DNA from: Bin87 sp965203195
GTDB lineage: Bacteria > Chloroflexota > Dehalococcoidia > Lucifugimonadales > UBA3495
Length of the DNA stretch: 64,000 nucleotides
Direction: 5' to 3'
NCBI GenBank assembly: GCA_965203195.1
Contig: OZ241860.1
Span: forward strand, 1,922,001-1,986,000
The position numbers were made by a program, and so were the translations under genes. Below, piece by piece: positions 16,312 through 24,700 of this stretch (positions are counted from its first letter, which is position 1; the number at the start of each line of letters is the position of its first letter). The notes beneath the pieces were generated by a model that was given only the letters and a program-made list of their open reading frames with translations, did no database searches and had not been told where the DNA came from.

Positions 16312-18354
16312 ATGGCCGTATCCGCCAGTAACATCCGCAACATTGCCCTGCTGTCGCACAGCGGCGCCGGCAAGACCACCCTTGCCGAAACGATGCTCTA
16401 CAACGCCAAAGCCATCAACCGCATCGGCCGCATTGAGGACGGCAACACCGTCTCCGACTACGAACCGGAAGAAACACGCCGCGCCGCCAGCGTCCAGACC
16501 AGTCTGCTGCGCGTCGCCGAGGACGACCACAAGCTCAACCTGCTGGACACCCCCGGCTACGACGAATTCGCCGGCGAAGTAGCCGGCGCCCTGCGGGTGG
16601 TGGAATCGGCCGTCATCCTGGTGGCCGCCCCCTCCGGCATCGACGTAGGCACCGAACGCTCGTGGGATCTGGCGCAGGCGCGCAGCCTGCCCGTGGCCAT
16701 CGTCCTCAACAAAATGGACCGGGAAAACGCCAGCTTTGAGCGCAATATGCGGGAACTCCAGGCCGCTTTCGGCAACCGCTGCGTGCCTTTCCAGCTGCCC
16801 GTCGGCGAAGCCCAGGACTTCACCGGCGTGGTCAGCGTCATCGACCCGCCCGCCGCAATCCCCGCCGGCGTGGCCGGCGATTTTGACGCCGCGCGGGAGC
16901 GTCTGATTGAAGCGGTGGCCGAGTCGGATGACACGCTGGCCGACAAGTATCTGGAAGGCGAGGAAATCACGGCGGACGAAGTAACCGCCGGCGCGCGGGC
17001 CGCCATCCGCAGCGGCGACCTGGCTCCAGTCTTTGTGACCTCGGCAACGCAGAACGCCGGCGTAACGGAACTGGCGGCGATGTTGCGCGCTTTTATGCCC
17101 TCGCCGGCCGACCTGCCCGCCACCGCCGGCGCCGATGCCGATGCCGACGACATCCTGCCGGACGCCGCCGGCCCCCTGGCCGCCCTGGTATTCAAAACCG
17201 CCGCCGACCCCTTCGTGGGCAAGCTGTCTATGTTCCGCGTCTATCGCGGCGCCGCCAAATCCAACGGCGAAGCCTACAACAGCGTCAAGGGCCAGTCGGA
17301 ACGGCTGGGACAGCTGTATCTGCCCCAGGGCGGCAGCCAGGAAAATGTGTCGGAAGTGACGGCCGGCGACATCGGCGCCGTGGGCAAGCTCAATGTCACC
17401 CTCACCGGCGACACCCTGTGCGCCGGCGACCAGCGCGTCACTCTGCCCGGCGTTGCCTTCCCCCGGGGCTACTACTCCCTGGCGGTGGTGCCGGCCACGC
17501 AGGCCGACCTGGACAAAATGTCCACTTCCCTGGCGCGCATCGTGGAGGATGACCCCAGCCTCCGCTTCACCCGCAACCCCGAAACCAGTGAAAGCCTGCT
17601 GACCGGCCTGGGCGAAGTGCAGATTGAAGTCGCCCTGGACCGCATCAAGCGCAAGTTCGGCGCCAACCTCAACACCAAACTGCCCGTGATTCCCTACCGG
17701 GAGACCATCACCCAGGTAGTGGACAAGTCCGAGTACCGCCACAAGAAGCAGACCGGCGGCAGCGGCCAGTTCGGCCATGTCATCCTGCGGCTGGAGCCGA
17801 TGATGCGCGATGAGGGCTTTCAGTTCGGCAACGAGGTCGTAGGCGGGCGGGTGCCGCGGGAGCTCATCCCGGCGGTGGAAAAGGGCGTGGTCAACACCCT
17901 GAAAGAGGGCGTGCTGGCCGGTTTCCCGGTGGTTGACCTGAAGGCGGTCATCTACGACGGCAGCACCCACCCGGTGGACGGCAAGCCCATCGCCTTTGAG
18001 ATTGCCGGCAGCCAGGCCCTGCGGCAGGGCATGAGCAAGGCGGCGCCGGCGCTGCTGGAGCCCATCGTCAAGCTCTACGCCACCGTGCCGGAGGCGTACA
18101 CCGGCGACATCATCAGCGACCTGAACAGCAAGCGGGGCCGCATTCTGGGCATGAACCCGGAGGGGCGCTACACGGTGATTGAGGCCGAAGCGCCGCAGGC
18201 CGAGGTGCAGCGCTACTCGCAGGATTTGCGTTCCATCACCGGCGGGCGGGGTTCCTATCGCTTTGAGTTTGACCACTACGAACAGGTGCCGCACAACATC
18301 CAGGCGCAGGTGATCGACACCGCCAAACGCGCCAAAGCGGAGGCCACGGCGTAG
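16312..18354 (+). CDS. Elongation factor G-like GTPase (EF-G2 type)
   Basis: A 680-residue translational GTPase. G1 is SHSGAGKTT (canonical EF-G has HIDAGKTT), G3 is DTPGYDEF, G4 is NKMD. The switch I region reads SDYEPEETRRAASVQTSL, without the RGITI of true EF-G, which is the pattern of the EF-G2/EF-G-like branch. Domains II-V follow, with domain IV carrying YRHKKQTGGSGQFGHV and domain V GRILGMNPEGRYTVIEAEAP. The canonical fusA would sit with rpsL/rpsG elsewhere. The role of this paralogue is unknown. ATG 16312 is preceded by GAGGGG; the frame is open further upstream but without homology. Confidence 0.88.
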   Translation: MAVSASNIRNIALLSHSGAGKTTLAETMLYNAKAINRIGRIEDGNTVSDYEPEETRRAASVQTSLLRVAEDDHKLNLLDTPGYDEFAGEVAGALRVVESAVILVAAPSGIDVGTERSWDLAQARSLPVAIVLNKMDRENASFERNMRELQAAFGNRCVPFQLPVGEAQDFTGVVSVIDPPAAIPAGVAGDFDAARERLIEAVAESDDTLADKYLEGEEITADEVTAGARAAIRSGDLAPVFVTSATQNAGVTELAAMLRAFMPSPADLPATAGADADADDILPDAAGPLAALVFKTAADPFVGKLSMFRVYRGAAKSNGEAYNSVKGQSERLGQLYLPQGGSQENVSEVTAGDIGAVGKLNVTLTGDTLCAGDQRVTLPGVAFPRGYYSLAVVPATQADLDKMSTSLARIVEDDPSLRFTRNPETSESLLTGLGEVQIEVALDRIKRKFGANLNTKLPVIPYRETITQVVDKSEYRHKKQTGGSGQFGHVILRLEPMMRDEGFQFGNEVVGGRVPRELIPAVEKGVVNTLKEGVLAGFPVVDLKAVIYDGSTHPVDGKPIAFEIAGSQALRQGMSKAAPALLEPIVKLYATVPEAYTGDIISDLNSKRGRILGMNPEGRYTVIEAEAPQAEVQRYSQDLRSITGGRGSYRFEFDHYEQVPHNIQAQVIDTAKRAKAEATA

Positions 18355-18385
18355 GGCGCCGGCGGCATTCCGGCGGATTTGCCAG

Positions 18386-18407
18386 GGGGCGGGTATCTAC
18401 CCGCCCC
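18386..18407. terminator. Bidirectional hairpin after the EF-G-like gene
   Basis: GGGGCGGG at 18386-18393 pairs with CCCGCCCC at 18400-18407 around TATCTA; the two innermost loop pairs (TA/TA) could also pair. It separates the convergent EF-G-like gene and the first Uma2 array and reaches the Uma2 stop codon. No clear T-run. Confidence 0.55.
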
Positions 18408-19006
18408 TATGCAGTTTGCCGGGTTGGGCCGGCGAAAATGTCCGCCACCGCAATCGCCAAACCGGGGATAACAGCGGTGGCGAGGACGTCGCCAGGACGA
18501 TACTCCCTGCTGACGGCGTAATCGCCCACGCCGCCGCGAGCCGTGGGTTCGGTGTGGGCGCGCAGGTTTTCCTGAAAGGGTTCCAAAATCCAGTATTCGG
18601 GGATGCCGTGCCGGGCGTACAGCTCCCGCTTGACCGCCAAATCGTGGGACGGGTTGGATGGCGACAGGATTTCCACCACCAGGTCGGGCGGCCCTTCGCA
18701 GCCGCGACCGGTGATGATGATAGGCAGGCGGGGCGTGCGGATATACACCAGGTCGGGTTCAACCGCGCTTTCCCCCGGCAGAATCAGGTCAAAACGCGGG
18801 CGGTAGATGCGGCCCAAATCGTCGGGCAGGATACAATTCCACATCAGTCGGCCCAGGTTCTCGGAAACCTCCTGGTGTCGGGAGCTGGCTCCGGCTGCCA
18901 TTTGATACAAAACTCCGTCAATCAACTCCCACCGCCGGCCGTTGTCATCGGGCAGGGCGGCGTAGTCGGCGTAAGTGTGCTTGCCTTTCGGCTTGGCAAT
19001 TACCAT
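18407..19006 (-). CDS. Uma2-family (DUF820) putative nuclease, array 1 member 4
   Basis: A 199-residue Uma2 protein: RRWELIDGVLYQMA near the N-terminus, VEPDLVYIRTPR, GPPDLVVEILSPSNPSHDLAVKRELYARHGIPEYWIL with the Asp, Glu and Lys of the PD-(D/E)XK-like site, and a C-terminal LATAVIPGLAIAVADIFAG. ATG 19006 (MVIAKPKGKHTYADY) matches the starts of its neighbours and has AGGGG upstream. It is the most diverged of the four tandem copies and lies last in transcription order. Confidence 0.88.
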   Translation of the reverse strand: MVIAKPKGKHTYADYAALPDDNGRRWELIDGVLYQMAAGASSRHQEVSENLGRLMWNCILPDDLGRIYRPRFDLILPGESAVEPDLVYIRTPRLPIIITGRGCEGPPDLVVEILSPSNPSHDLAVKRELYARHGIPEYWILEPFQENLRAHTEPTARGGVGDYAVSREYRPGDVLATAVIPGLAIAVADIFAGPTRQTA

Positions 19007-19026
19007 AATGAGGCCCCTTGCGCTTG

Positions 19027-19605
19027 TTACCACGGGTCGGCGAAAATGTCGGCAACCGCAATCGCCAATCCCGGAATGACCGCGGTTGCGAGTGTATCGC
19101 CGGCGCCATACAGCCTTTCCGCAGTATATGCGCCGACGCCGGCAATAGCGACGGGTTCGGTGAGCGCCAGAACGGTCTCACTTTCAGGCGCCAGCAGCCA
19201 GTATTCCGGGATGCCGTGCCGGGCGTACAGCTCCCGCTTCCGTTCCAAATCGTGCCGCCGGTTGGACGGCGACAGAATTTCCACCACCAGATCAGGCGGC
19301 CCCTCGCAGGCGTCGTCGGTGAGTATGTGACTCCGCGCGGCACTGACGAACAGCAGGTCGGGTTCAACCGCCGATTCGCCGGGCAAAATCACCGCGAAAG
19401 GCGCGTCGTACACCGCGCCCCACCGCCGCGGCAGGATGTGGCTTCGGGCCAGGAAGTACAAGTTGCCGGACGCAGTTTGGTGCTTGCGGTTAGGCGTGGC
19501 TGCCATCTGATAAAAAACTCCGTCAATCAGTTCCCAACGCTCCCCCTCCGGCGTGGCGAAGTAGTCGGCGCAGGTGTACTTCCCTTTCGGCTTGGCGATT
19601 ACCAT
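19027..19605 (-). CDS. Uma2-family (DUF820) putative nuclease, array 1 member 3
   Basis: A 192-residue paralogue with ERWELIDGVFYQMAA, VEPDLLFVSAAR, GPPDLVVEILSPSNRRHDLERKRELYARHGIPEYWLL. The first 40 codons and the upstream ribosome-binding region (GGAGGCCCACTG before ATG) are almost identical to member 2, implying recent duplication or gene conversion, while the middle (residues about 45-85) differs. It ends 20 bases before member 4 starts. Confidence 0.88.
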   Translation of the reverse strand: MVIAKPKGKYTCADYFATPEGERWELIDGVFYQMAATPNRKHQTASGNLYFLARSHILPRRWGAVYDAPFAVILPGESAVEPDLLFVSAARSHILTDDACEGPPDLVVEILSPSNRRHDLERKRELYARHGIPEYWLLAPESETVLALTEPVAIAGVGAYTAERLYGAGDTLATAVIPGLAIAVADIFADPW

Positions 19606-19621
19606 CAGTGGGCCTCCTTTG

Positions 19622-20203
19622 CTACTGCCACGGGTCGGCGAATATATCGGCAACCGCAATCGCCAAACCCGGAATGACCGCGGTTGCCAGGGTATCCCCG
19701 GCCCGGTACAGCCATTCCAAAGGGTAGTGTCCCACCCCGGACAACGCAACCGGATCAGTCAACTGCCGCACCGTTTCATCATCCGGTTCCAGCAGCCAGT
19801 ACTCCGGTACGCCATGCCGGGCGTACAGCTCCCGCTTCCGTTCCAAATCGTGCCGTCGGTTGGACGGCGACACGATTTCCACCACCAGATCAGGCGGCCC
19901 CTCGCAAGCGCGATCGGTAAAGATGCGCGACCGCTCCCGACGGACATAGAACAGGTCCGGCTCAACCGCCGTCTCTCCCGGCAGCAGCACCGCAGCCGGA
20001 GCGTAGAGTACCAGTCCCAAATTGCGCGGGCTGACATAAGTGTCAATCCTTGATACCAGGTTTTTGGAAATTACCTGATGCTTGATGCTGGGCGCGGCTG
20101 CCATTTGGTAAAAAACTCCGTCAATCAGTTCCCAACGCTCCCCCTCCGGCGTGGCGAAGTAGTCGGCGCAGGTGTACTTCCCTTTCGGTTTGGCGATTAC
20201 CAT
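19622..20203 (-). CDS. Uma2-family (DUF820) putative nuclease, array 1 member 2
   Basis: A 193-residue paralogue: KYTCADYFATPEGERWELIDG, VEPDLFYVRRERSRIF, GPPDLVVEIVSPSNRRHDLERKREL, PEYWLLEPDDETVRQL. It shares its C-terminal 100 residues almost exactly with member 1 and its N-terminal leader with member 3, so it looks like a mosaic. The middle segment (residues about 50-70) is private. Confidence 0.88.
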   Translation of the reverse strand: MVIAKPKGKYTCADYFATPEGERWELIDGVFYQMAAAPSIKHQVISKNLVSRIDTYVSPRNLGLVLYAPAAVLLPGETAVEPDLFYVRRERSRIFTDRACEGPPDLVVEIVSPSNRRHDLERKRELYARHGVPEYWLLEPDDETVRQLTDPVALSGVGHYPLEWLYRAGDTLATAVIPGLAIAVADIFADPWQ

Positions 20204-20219
20204 CAGTGGGCCTCCTTTG

Positions 20220-20801
20220 CTACTGCCACGGGTCAGCGAAAATATCGGCAACCGCAATCGCCAAACCCGGAATGACCGCGGTTGCCAGTGTATCCCCGGC
20301 CCGGTACAGCCATTCCGAAGTGTAGTGTCCCACCCCGGACAACGCAACCGGTTCGGTCAACTGCCGCACCGTTTCATCATCCGGTTCCAGCAGCCAGTAC
20401 TCCGGTACGCCATGACGGGCGTACAGCTCCCGCTTCCGTTCCAAATCGTGTCGCCGGTTGGACGGCGACAGGATTTCCACCACCAGATCAGGCGGCCCCT
20501 CGCAGGCACGATCGGTAAAGATGCGCGACCGCTCCCGCCGGACATAGAACAGGTCCGGCTCAACCGCCGTCTCTCCCGGCAGCAGCACCGCAGCCGGAGC
20601 GTGGTACAGAACCCCCAACCGGCGCCGGCTGATGTGCGGCTCAATCCGCACTATCAGATTCCGTGAGACGTCCTGGTGCTTGATGCTGGGCGCGGCTGCC
20701 ATCTGATAAAAAACTCCGTCAATCAGTTCCCAACGCTCCCCTTCCGGCGTGGCGAAGTAGTCGGCGCAGGTGGCGTTGCCCTTGGGCATAGCGAGTACCA
20801 T
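20220..20801 (-). CDS. Uma2-family (DUF820) putative nuclease, array 1 member 1
   Basis: A 193-residue paralogue starting MVLAMPKGNATCADYFATPEGERWELIDG, with the same VEPDLFYVRRERSRIF and VVEILSPSNRRHDLERKREL motifs as member 2. Two adjacent ATGs (20804 and 20801) follow AGGAGG; the second has the better spacing. It is the first gene of the four-gene minus-strand array, each separated by about 15-25 bases. Confidence 0.88.
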   Translation of the reverse strand: MVLAMPKGNATCADYFATPEGERWELIDGVFYQMAAAPSIKHQDVSRNLIVRIEPHISRRRLGVLYHAPAAVLLPGETAVEPDLFYVRRERSRIFTDRACEGPPDLVVEILSPSNRRHDLERKRELYARHGVPEYWLLEPDDETVRQLTEPVALSGVGHYTSEWLYRAGDTLATAVIPGLAIAVADIFADPWQ

Positions 20802-20828
20802 CATAACCTCCTGTGAAAATAGGCGGCG

Positions 20829-21605
20829 TTACTGACGTCCGGCGACGGCGTGGCGGGACGCCTCTGGTTCGCTCCGTATGACGGCGAACAGCTTCTTGTA
20901 GGTGAACATCAGCATCTTATGAGAATCCGAGACCGGGCCTTTCGGGCGTTTAGCCAGAATGTCGTCCCGGTATTTGGTGAATGCCCCGCCGCTCACCAAT
21001 TCCCTCGCCGTGCGTTCAATATCGTCCCAGCCCGCCGATGCGGCGAACTGCTCGTATTCACCGGGGTACAGGCGGGGCGCGATTGACCGGGTAGCAAACA
21101 CCTGCCTGGAGTAGTGTGGAATCCAGCGCACGCGGCGGGCAAGGTTTGCCCCATTCAGAAAATTCTCGACCTGATTGCCCACGGCGATTACCGGAGCATC
21201 CGATTTCGCAACCAGCTCGATTTCCTGTTCCAGCAGCGGATACCAATTCGGCCACCTGACGACGCGGGTACTATTCGCCTGTTTCGTAGGCATCGCCCCT
21301 TTGGCCAGGTCGGTGATGTGGTAGGTCTGCCCGTCGTCGCACAGGTAGCGTTGCACGCAGTGGTGCAGAACGAAGCACTCAGGATAGCCGATGAAGTTTC
21401 TGGGCGTGATAAGCTTGCCGTCCTTCGACTTGGCGCCGTTAGACGGTTCCATCGCCACCAGGACAAAATCCACCGGGCCTTTGGGCGTGAGGTTAGGCAG
21501 GTAGTAGCTCCTGCTCTGGCCCTTCCATCCGAAGCGCTTGTTGTCCTCGTTGATTTGCTCTTTGAACTTGCCCTCAAGCGCCTTGTACTCTTGCTGGAAT
21601 GTCAT
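20829..21605 (-). CDS. Conserved protein of unknown function, possibly uracil-DNA-glycosylase-fold
   Basis: A 258-residue soluble protein I do not firmly recognise. The layout VDFVLVAMEPSNG, then YHITDLAKGAMPTKQA, then SDAPVIAVGNQVENFL and RRVRWIPHYSRQ resembles the order of the uracil-DNA glycosylase superfamily (phosphate-binding loop after a hydrophobic strand, a second strand ending in GN, a late H/S motif), but catalytic residues cannot be matched. The start at 21605 has GGAGGG eight bases upstream. It lies between the mutase and the Uma2 array on the same strand. Function is left open. Confidence 0.5.
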   Translation of the reverse strand: MTFQQEYKALEGKFKEQINEDNKRFGWKGQSRSYYLPNLTPKGPVDFVLVAMEPSNGAKSKDGKLITPRNFIGYPECFVLHHCVQRYLCDDGQTYHITDLAKGAMPTKQANSTRVVRWPNWYPLLEQEIELVAKSDAPVIAVGNQVENFLNGANLARRVRWIPHYSRQVFATRSIAPRLYPGEYEQFAASAGWDDIERTARELVSGGAFTKYRDDILAKRPKGPVSDSHKMLMFTYKKLFAVIRSEPEASRHAVAGRQ

Positions 21606-21658
21606 CGCGGCCCTCCTTCCGGTGACCTTGCCGGCATCCTGTGCCTGACCGCGGGGCC

Positions 21659-23434
21659 TCAGAAGCCCCACCCCGGCTGGTATTCCCCGAACACCTCCCG
21701 GAACACGCCCATCATTTCCCCCAGCGTGGCCTCCGCCTGCACCGCCTCCAGCAGCGGATACATCAGGTTGGCGCCGCTGCCTTCCCGCCGGGCCGCCGCC
21801 GCCAGATCCCGCAGCCGCGCCGCCACCGCCCGTCCGTCCCGCCGCCGGCGCACCTCGTTGAGATGCTCAATGTGCCGCCGCTCGCCCGCCTCGTCCACCC
21901 GCAGAATGGGAATGGACAGGCCCTCGTCCGCCGCAATGTACTCGTTGACGCCCACGGTGATGCGCTCCTTGCGATCCTCCTCCTGCTGGTAGATGTAGGC
22001 GGCATCGGCGATTTCCCGCTGGAAAAAGCCCGACTCCAGCGCCGGAATCACGCCCCCCTGCCGGTCAATCCGCGCGAAGTAATCGTAGGCGCCGGCCTCC
22101 ACCTGATTGGTCAGCGTCTCCAGAAAATAGCTGCCGCCCAGGGGATCCACGGTGTCGGTTACGCCCGTTTCGTGGGCGATGATCTGCTGGGTGCGGAGGG
22201 CCTGCAAGGCGGCCTCGGCCGAAGGCAGCGCCCAGGCTTCGTCCTTGCTGTTGGTGTGCAGCGACTGGCAGCCGCCGAGGACGGCCGCCAGCGCCTGCAA
22301 CGACACCCGCGCCACATTGTTCTCCGGCTGCTGCGCCGTCAGCGAAGCCCCCGAGGTCTGGGCGTGAAACCGCAGCCAGGCCGACCGTTCGTTTTCGGCC
22401 CCGAAAGTCTGCCGCAGCTCCCGCGCCCAGATGCGGCGCGCCGACCGGAACTTGGCGATCTCCTCAAAAAAGTCGTTGTGGACATTGAAAAAGAAGCTCA
22501 GGCGCGGCGCGAAATCGTCCACCGCCATCCCCCGCGCCAGGCAGTGGCGCACATACTCAAACCCGTCGGCCAGCGTAAAGGCCAGCTCCTGCACGGCGTT
22601 GCTGCCCGCCTCGCGGATGTGGTAGCCGCTGATGCTGATGGGGTTGAAGCGCGGCATATGGGCCGTGGCGAACTCCACCGTGTCCACCACCAGCCGCATC
22701 GACGGCTCCGGCGGGAAAATGTACTCATTCTGGGCGATATACTCTTTCAGAATATCGTTCTGTATCGTGCCGCCCAGCGCCGCAATGCCCGCCCCCTGCC
22801 GCTCGGCGGCGGCAATGTACATCGCCCAGATGATGGCCGCCGGGCTGTTGATGGTCATTGAGGTCGTAACCTGCCCCAGCGGAATGCCGTCAAAGACGGT
22901 CTGCATATCCTCCAGGCAGGACACCGCCACGCCGCACTTGCCGAACTCCCCCCGCGCCCGTTCGTCATCGTGGTCGTACCCGTACAGGGTGGGCATATCA
23001 AAGGCCACGCTGAGGCCCGTTTCGCCCTGCTCCAGCAGAAAGCGGAAGCGCGCGTTGGTTTCCGCCGGCTGCCCGAAGCCGGCGAACATCCGCATCGTCC
23101 ACAGCCGCGCCCGGTAGCCCGCCGGATGGACGCCCCGCAGGTAGGGATACTCGCCGGGCCGTCCGCTGTCCCGGCGGTAATCGCCGCCGCCGGCGCCGCC
23201 GGCATCCTCCGGCCCGTACACCGCCTGCACAGGGATTTGGCTCAAGGTCTTGTAGGCCGCCTTGCGCCGGGGCGCGGCGTCGGCGCGCCGCTGCCAGGCA
23301 TCGGCCTCGCCGCCGGCCTGGTCAACGCCGCCACCGCTGTTGCTGGTGCTGCTGGTGCTGGTGTTATTGTCGCTGCTGGAGAGTACCACGGCGCAACTCC
23401 GGCCCGCTGGGGGGCAATTGTGGGTATCGTTCAA
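21659..23434 (-). CDS. Methylmalonyl-CoA mutase family, large (substrate) subunit
   Basis: A 591-residue TIM-barrel subunit of a B12-dependent acyl-CoA mutase. Visible: YPYLRGVHPAGYRARLWTMRMFAGFGQPAETNARF (split here only for naming), GLSVAFDMPTLYGYD, TSMTINSPAAIIWAMY, ISISGYHIREAGSNAVQELAFTLADG, and a C-terminal GEYQPGWGF. The first 60 residues are a Ser/Thr/Asn/Gly-rich leader. There is no cobalamin-binding domain, so a separate small subunit should exist; none is in the window. The substrate (methylmalonyl-, ethylmalonyl- or isobutyryl-CoA) is not determined. Confidence 0.88.
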   Translation of the reverse strand: MNDTHNCPPAGRSCAVVLSSSDNNTSTSSTSNSGGGVDQAGGEADAWQRRADAAPRRKAAYKTLSQIPVQAVYGPEDAGGAGGGDYRRDSGRPGEYPYLRGVHPAGYRARLWTMRMFAGFGQPAETNARFRFLLEQGETGLSVAFDMPTLYGYDHDDERARGEFGKCGVAVSCLEDMQTVFDGIPLGQVTTSMTINSPAAIIWAMYIAAAERQGAGIAALGGTIQNDILKEYIAQNEYIFPPEPSMRLVVDTVEFATAHMPRFNPISISGYHIREAGSNAVQELAFTLADGFEYVRHCLARGMAVDDFAPRLSFFFNVHNDFFEEIAKFRSARRIWARELRQTFGAENERSAWLRFHAQTSGASLTAQQPENNVARVSLQALAAVLGGCQSLHTNSKDEAWALPSAEAALQALRTQQIIAHETGVTDTVDPLGGSYFLETLTNQVEAGAYDYFARIDRQGGVIPALESGFFQREIADAAYIYQQEEDRKERITVGVNEYIAADEGLSIPILRVDEAGERRHIEHLNEVRRRRDGRAVAARLRDLAAAARREGSGANLMYPLLEAVQAEATLGEMMGVFREVFGEYQPGWGF

Positions 23435-23605
23435 TCGTCATAAGCGTAATGATGCTGCGGACGGGGCGTTTAAGTCAACACGGCGCCTGACGCCGGCCGG
23501 CCGGCTGGCAACCATTGCCCGCAAGAATCCGGCGCATCCCGCCGGCGCGCCGGAGCCGGCGTCAGGAGTCAGACGCAAAATGCCGTTGCCCGGCGCTTGC
23601 TCCGT

Positions 23606-23635
23606 TTGCCCGCCCGCCGCCGGAAAGGTTATAAT
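23606..23635 (+). promoter_or_regulatory. Promoter of the GreA-fusion gene
   Basis: TTGCCC at 23606-23611 and TATAAT at 23630-23635 with an 18-base spacer. Transcription would start near 23642, which excludes the in-frame ATG at 23634 and supports the TTG start at 23688. Confidence 0.65.
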
Positions 23636-23687
23636 GAACCCCATCCTGCGGCGCCAGGCAGCGCGCCCAACCGGAGGGACGCATCTT

Positions 23688-24554
23688 TTGACTGACCAGA
23701 TGACTGACCAGACCGGGACTAACCGGACTGAACCCGCTTCCCTGGCCCAGGCCATCGACCTCTTTATCAACTATCTCAAAGAGGGACGGCAGACTATGGC
23801 CGGCCAGCAGGAACTGCTTCGTTTCCAGGAACGCATCGGCAAAGACAAGCCGGTCACCGAGCTCCACGCCATTGAAATCGGCGAGTACGCCCGCTGGACC
23901 ACCGAAAATGTTGAGGACGCCAACGCGCGCCTGGACCCGGTCAAACGCTTCCTCACCTTCGCCCACCGCCGCCGCTGGACGGAAATCAGCCTCTCCCGGT
24001 ACGCCGCCGCGCCGCGCCGGTATCGCCGCCGCGCCCAGAACGGCGCCGCCGGCGGCAACGGCAGTCACAGCGGCGGCGGCGCCAATGCGCCCACCGCCCG
24101 CCTCAGCCAGGAACGACACGCCGAAATGCAGGCCGAGCTGCAACGACTGCGCGACATCGCCCCGCAGCTGCGCGAAACCGTCCGGCTGGCCCGCAGCGAC
24201 GGCGACGTGCGCGAAAACGCCCCCCTGGACGCCGCCCGCGAACAACAGGCCATGGTCGAATCCCGCATCCGGCAGCTGGAAACCGACCTGGCCCGCGTGG
24301 AAATCGTTGACGCCGCCGCCGCCGACACCGAAAAAGTAGGCATCGGTTCCCGCGTGGCCCTCTACGACCTGACCGCCCGGAAAGAACGCGTCTTTACCCT
24401 GGTGGACGTCCGCGAAGCCGACGTGGCCGCCGGCAAAATATCCACCGTCTCCCCCATCGGGCAGGCGCTGATGGGGCGCAGCGCCGGCGAGGAAGTCAAC
24501 ATCAACACCCCGCGCGGCGCTGTCCTCTACCGCATTGATAGCATCGGCGGCTAG
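23688..24554 (+). CDS. GreA/GreB-type transcript cleavage factor fused to an integrase-type SAM-like domain
   Basis: A 288-residue protein. Residues about 16-100 (LAQAIDLFINYLKEG, then VTELHAIEIGEYARWT, then ARLDPVKRFLTFAHRRRWTE) follow the helical core-binding domain found at the N-terminus of tyrosine recombinases. Residues about 136-288 are GreA-like: coiled coil with SDGDVRENAPLDAAREQQ (acidic tip Asp/Glu, cf. GDLSENAEY), then GSRVALYDL and the C-terminal SPIGQALMGRSAGEEVNI domain. A Gly/Ser linker joins them. The TTG start is preferred: GGAGGG lies nine bases upstream and the promoter overlaps the alternative ATG. No recombinase catalytic domain is present. Confidence 0.82.
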   Translation: MTDQMTDQTGTNRTEPASLAQAIDLFINYLKEGRQTMAGQQELLRFQERIGKDKPVTELHAIEIGEYARWTTENVEDANARLDPVKRFLTFAHRRRWTEISLSRYAAAPRRYRRRAQNGAAGGNGSHSGGGANAPTARLSQERHAEMQAELQRLRDIAPQLRETVRLARSDGDVRENAPLDAAREQQAMVESRIRQLETDLARVEIVDAAAADTEKVGIGSRVALYDLTARKERVFTLVDVREADVAAGKISTVSPIGQALMGRSAGEEVNINTPRGAVLYRIDSIGG

Positions 24555-24586
24555 ACGGCGGTCTGTCCCCCACCCTGGAACCGCCG

Positions 24587-24662
24587 TTCCGGTAGCACCC
24601 CTGTTCCGGTAACACCCCTGTTCCAGCGATACCCCTTTCCGGGAATGCCACTGTTCCGGGAA
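24587..24662. repeat. Imperfect 17-bp tandem repeat between convergent genes
   Basis: About four and a half units of a 17-base sequence of the form GTTCCGGTAACACCCCT run from 24587 to 24662, degrading towards the right. They lie between the stops of the GreA fusion and the peroxiredoxin and are followed by GCCGGC-rich palindromes that could act as terminator. Confidence 0.65.
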
Positions 24663-24700
24663 CGCCGCCGGGCCGGCCGGCGCCGGCATTGCCGGCGGCC

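Noticed and set aside
18407..20801. CRISPR array suspected from repeated blocks
   Set aside because: Repeats are long coding segments of paralogous Uma2 genes, not short repeats with unique spacers.
23634..23636. ATG start for the GreA fusion
   Set aside because: It overlaps the TATAAT of the predicted promoter; TTG at 23688 has GGAGGG at good spacing.
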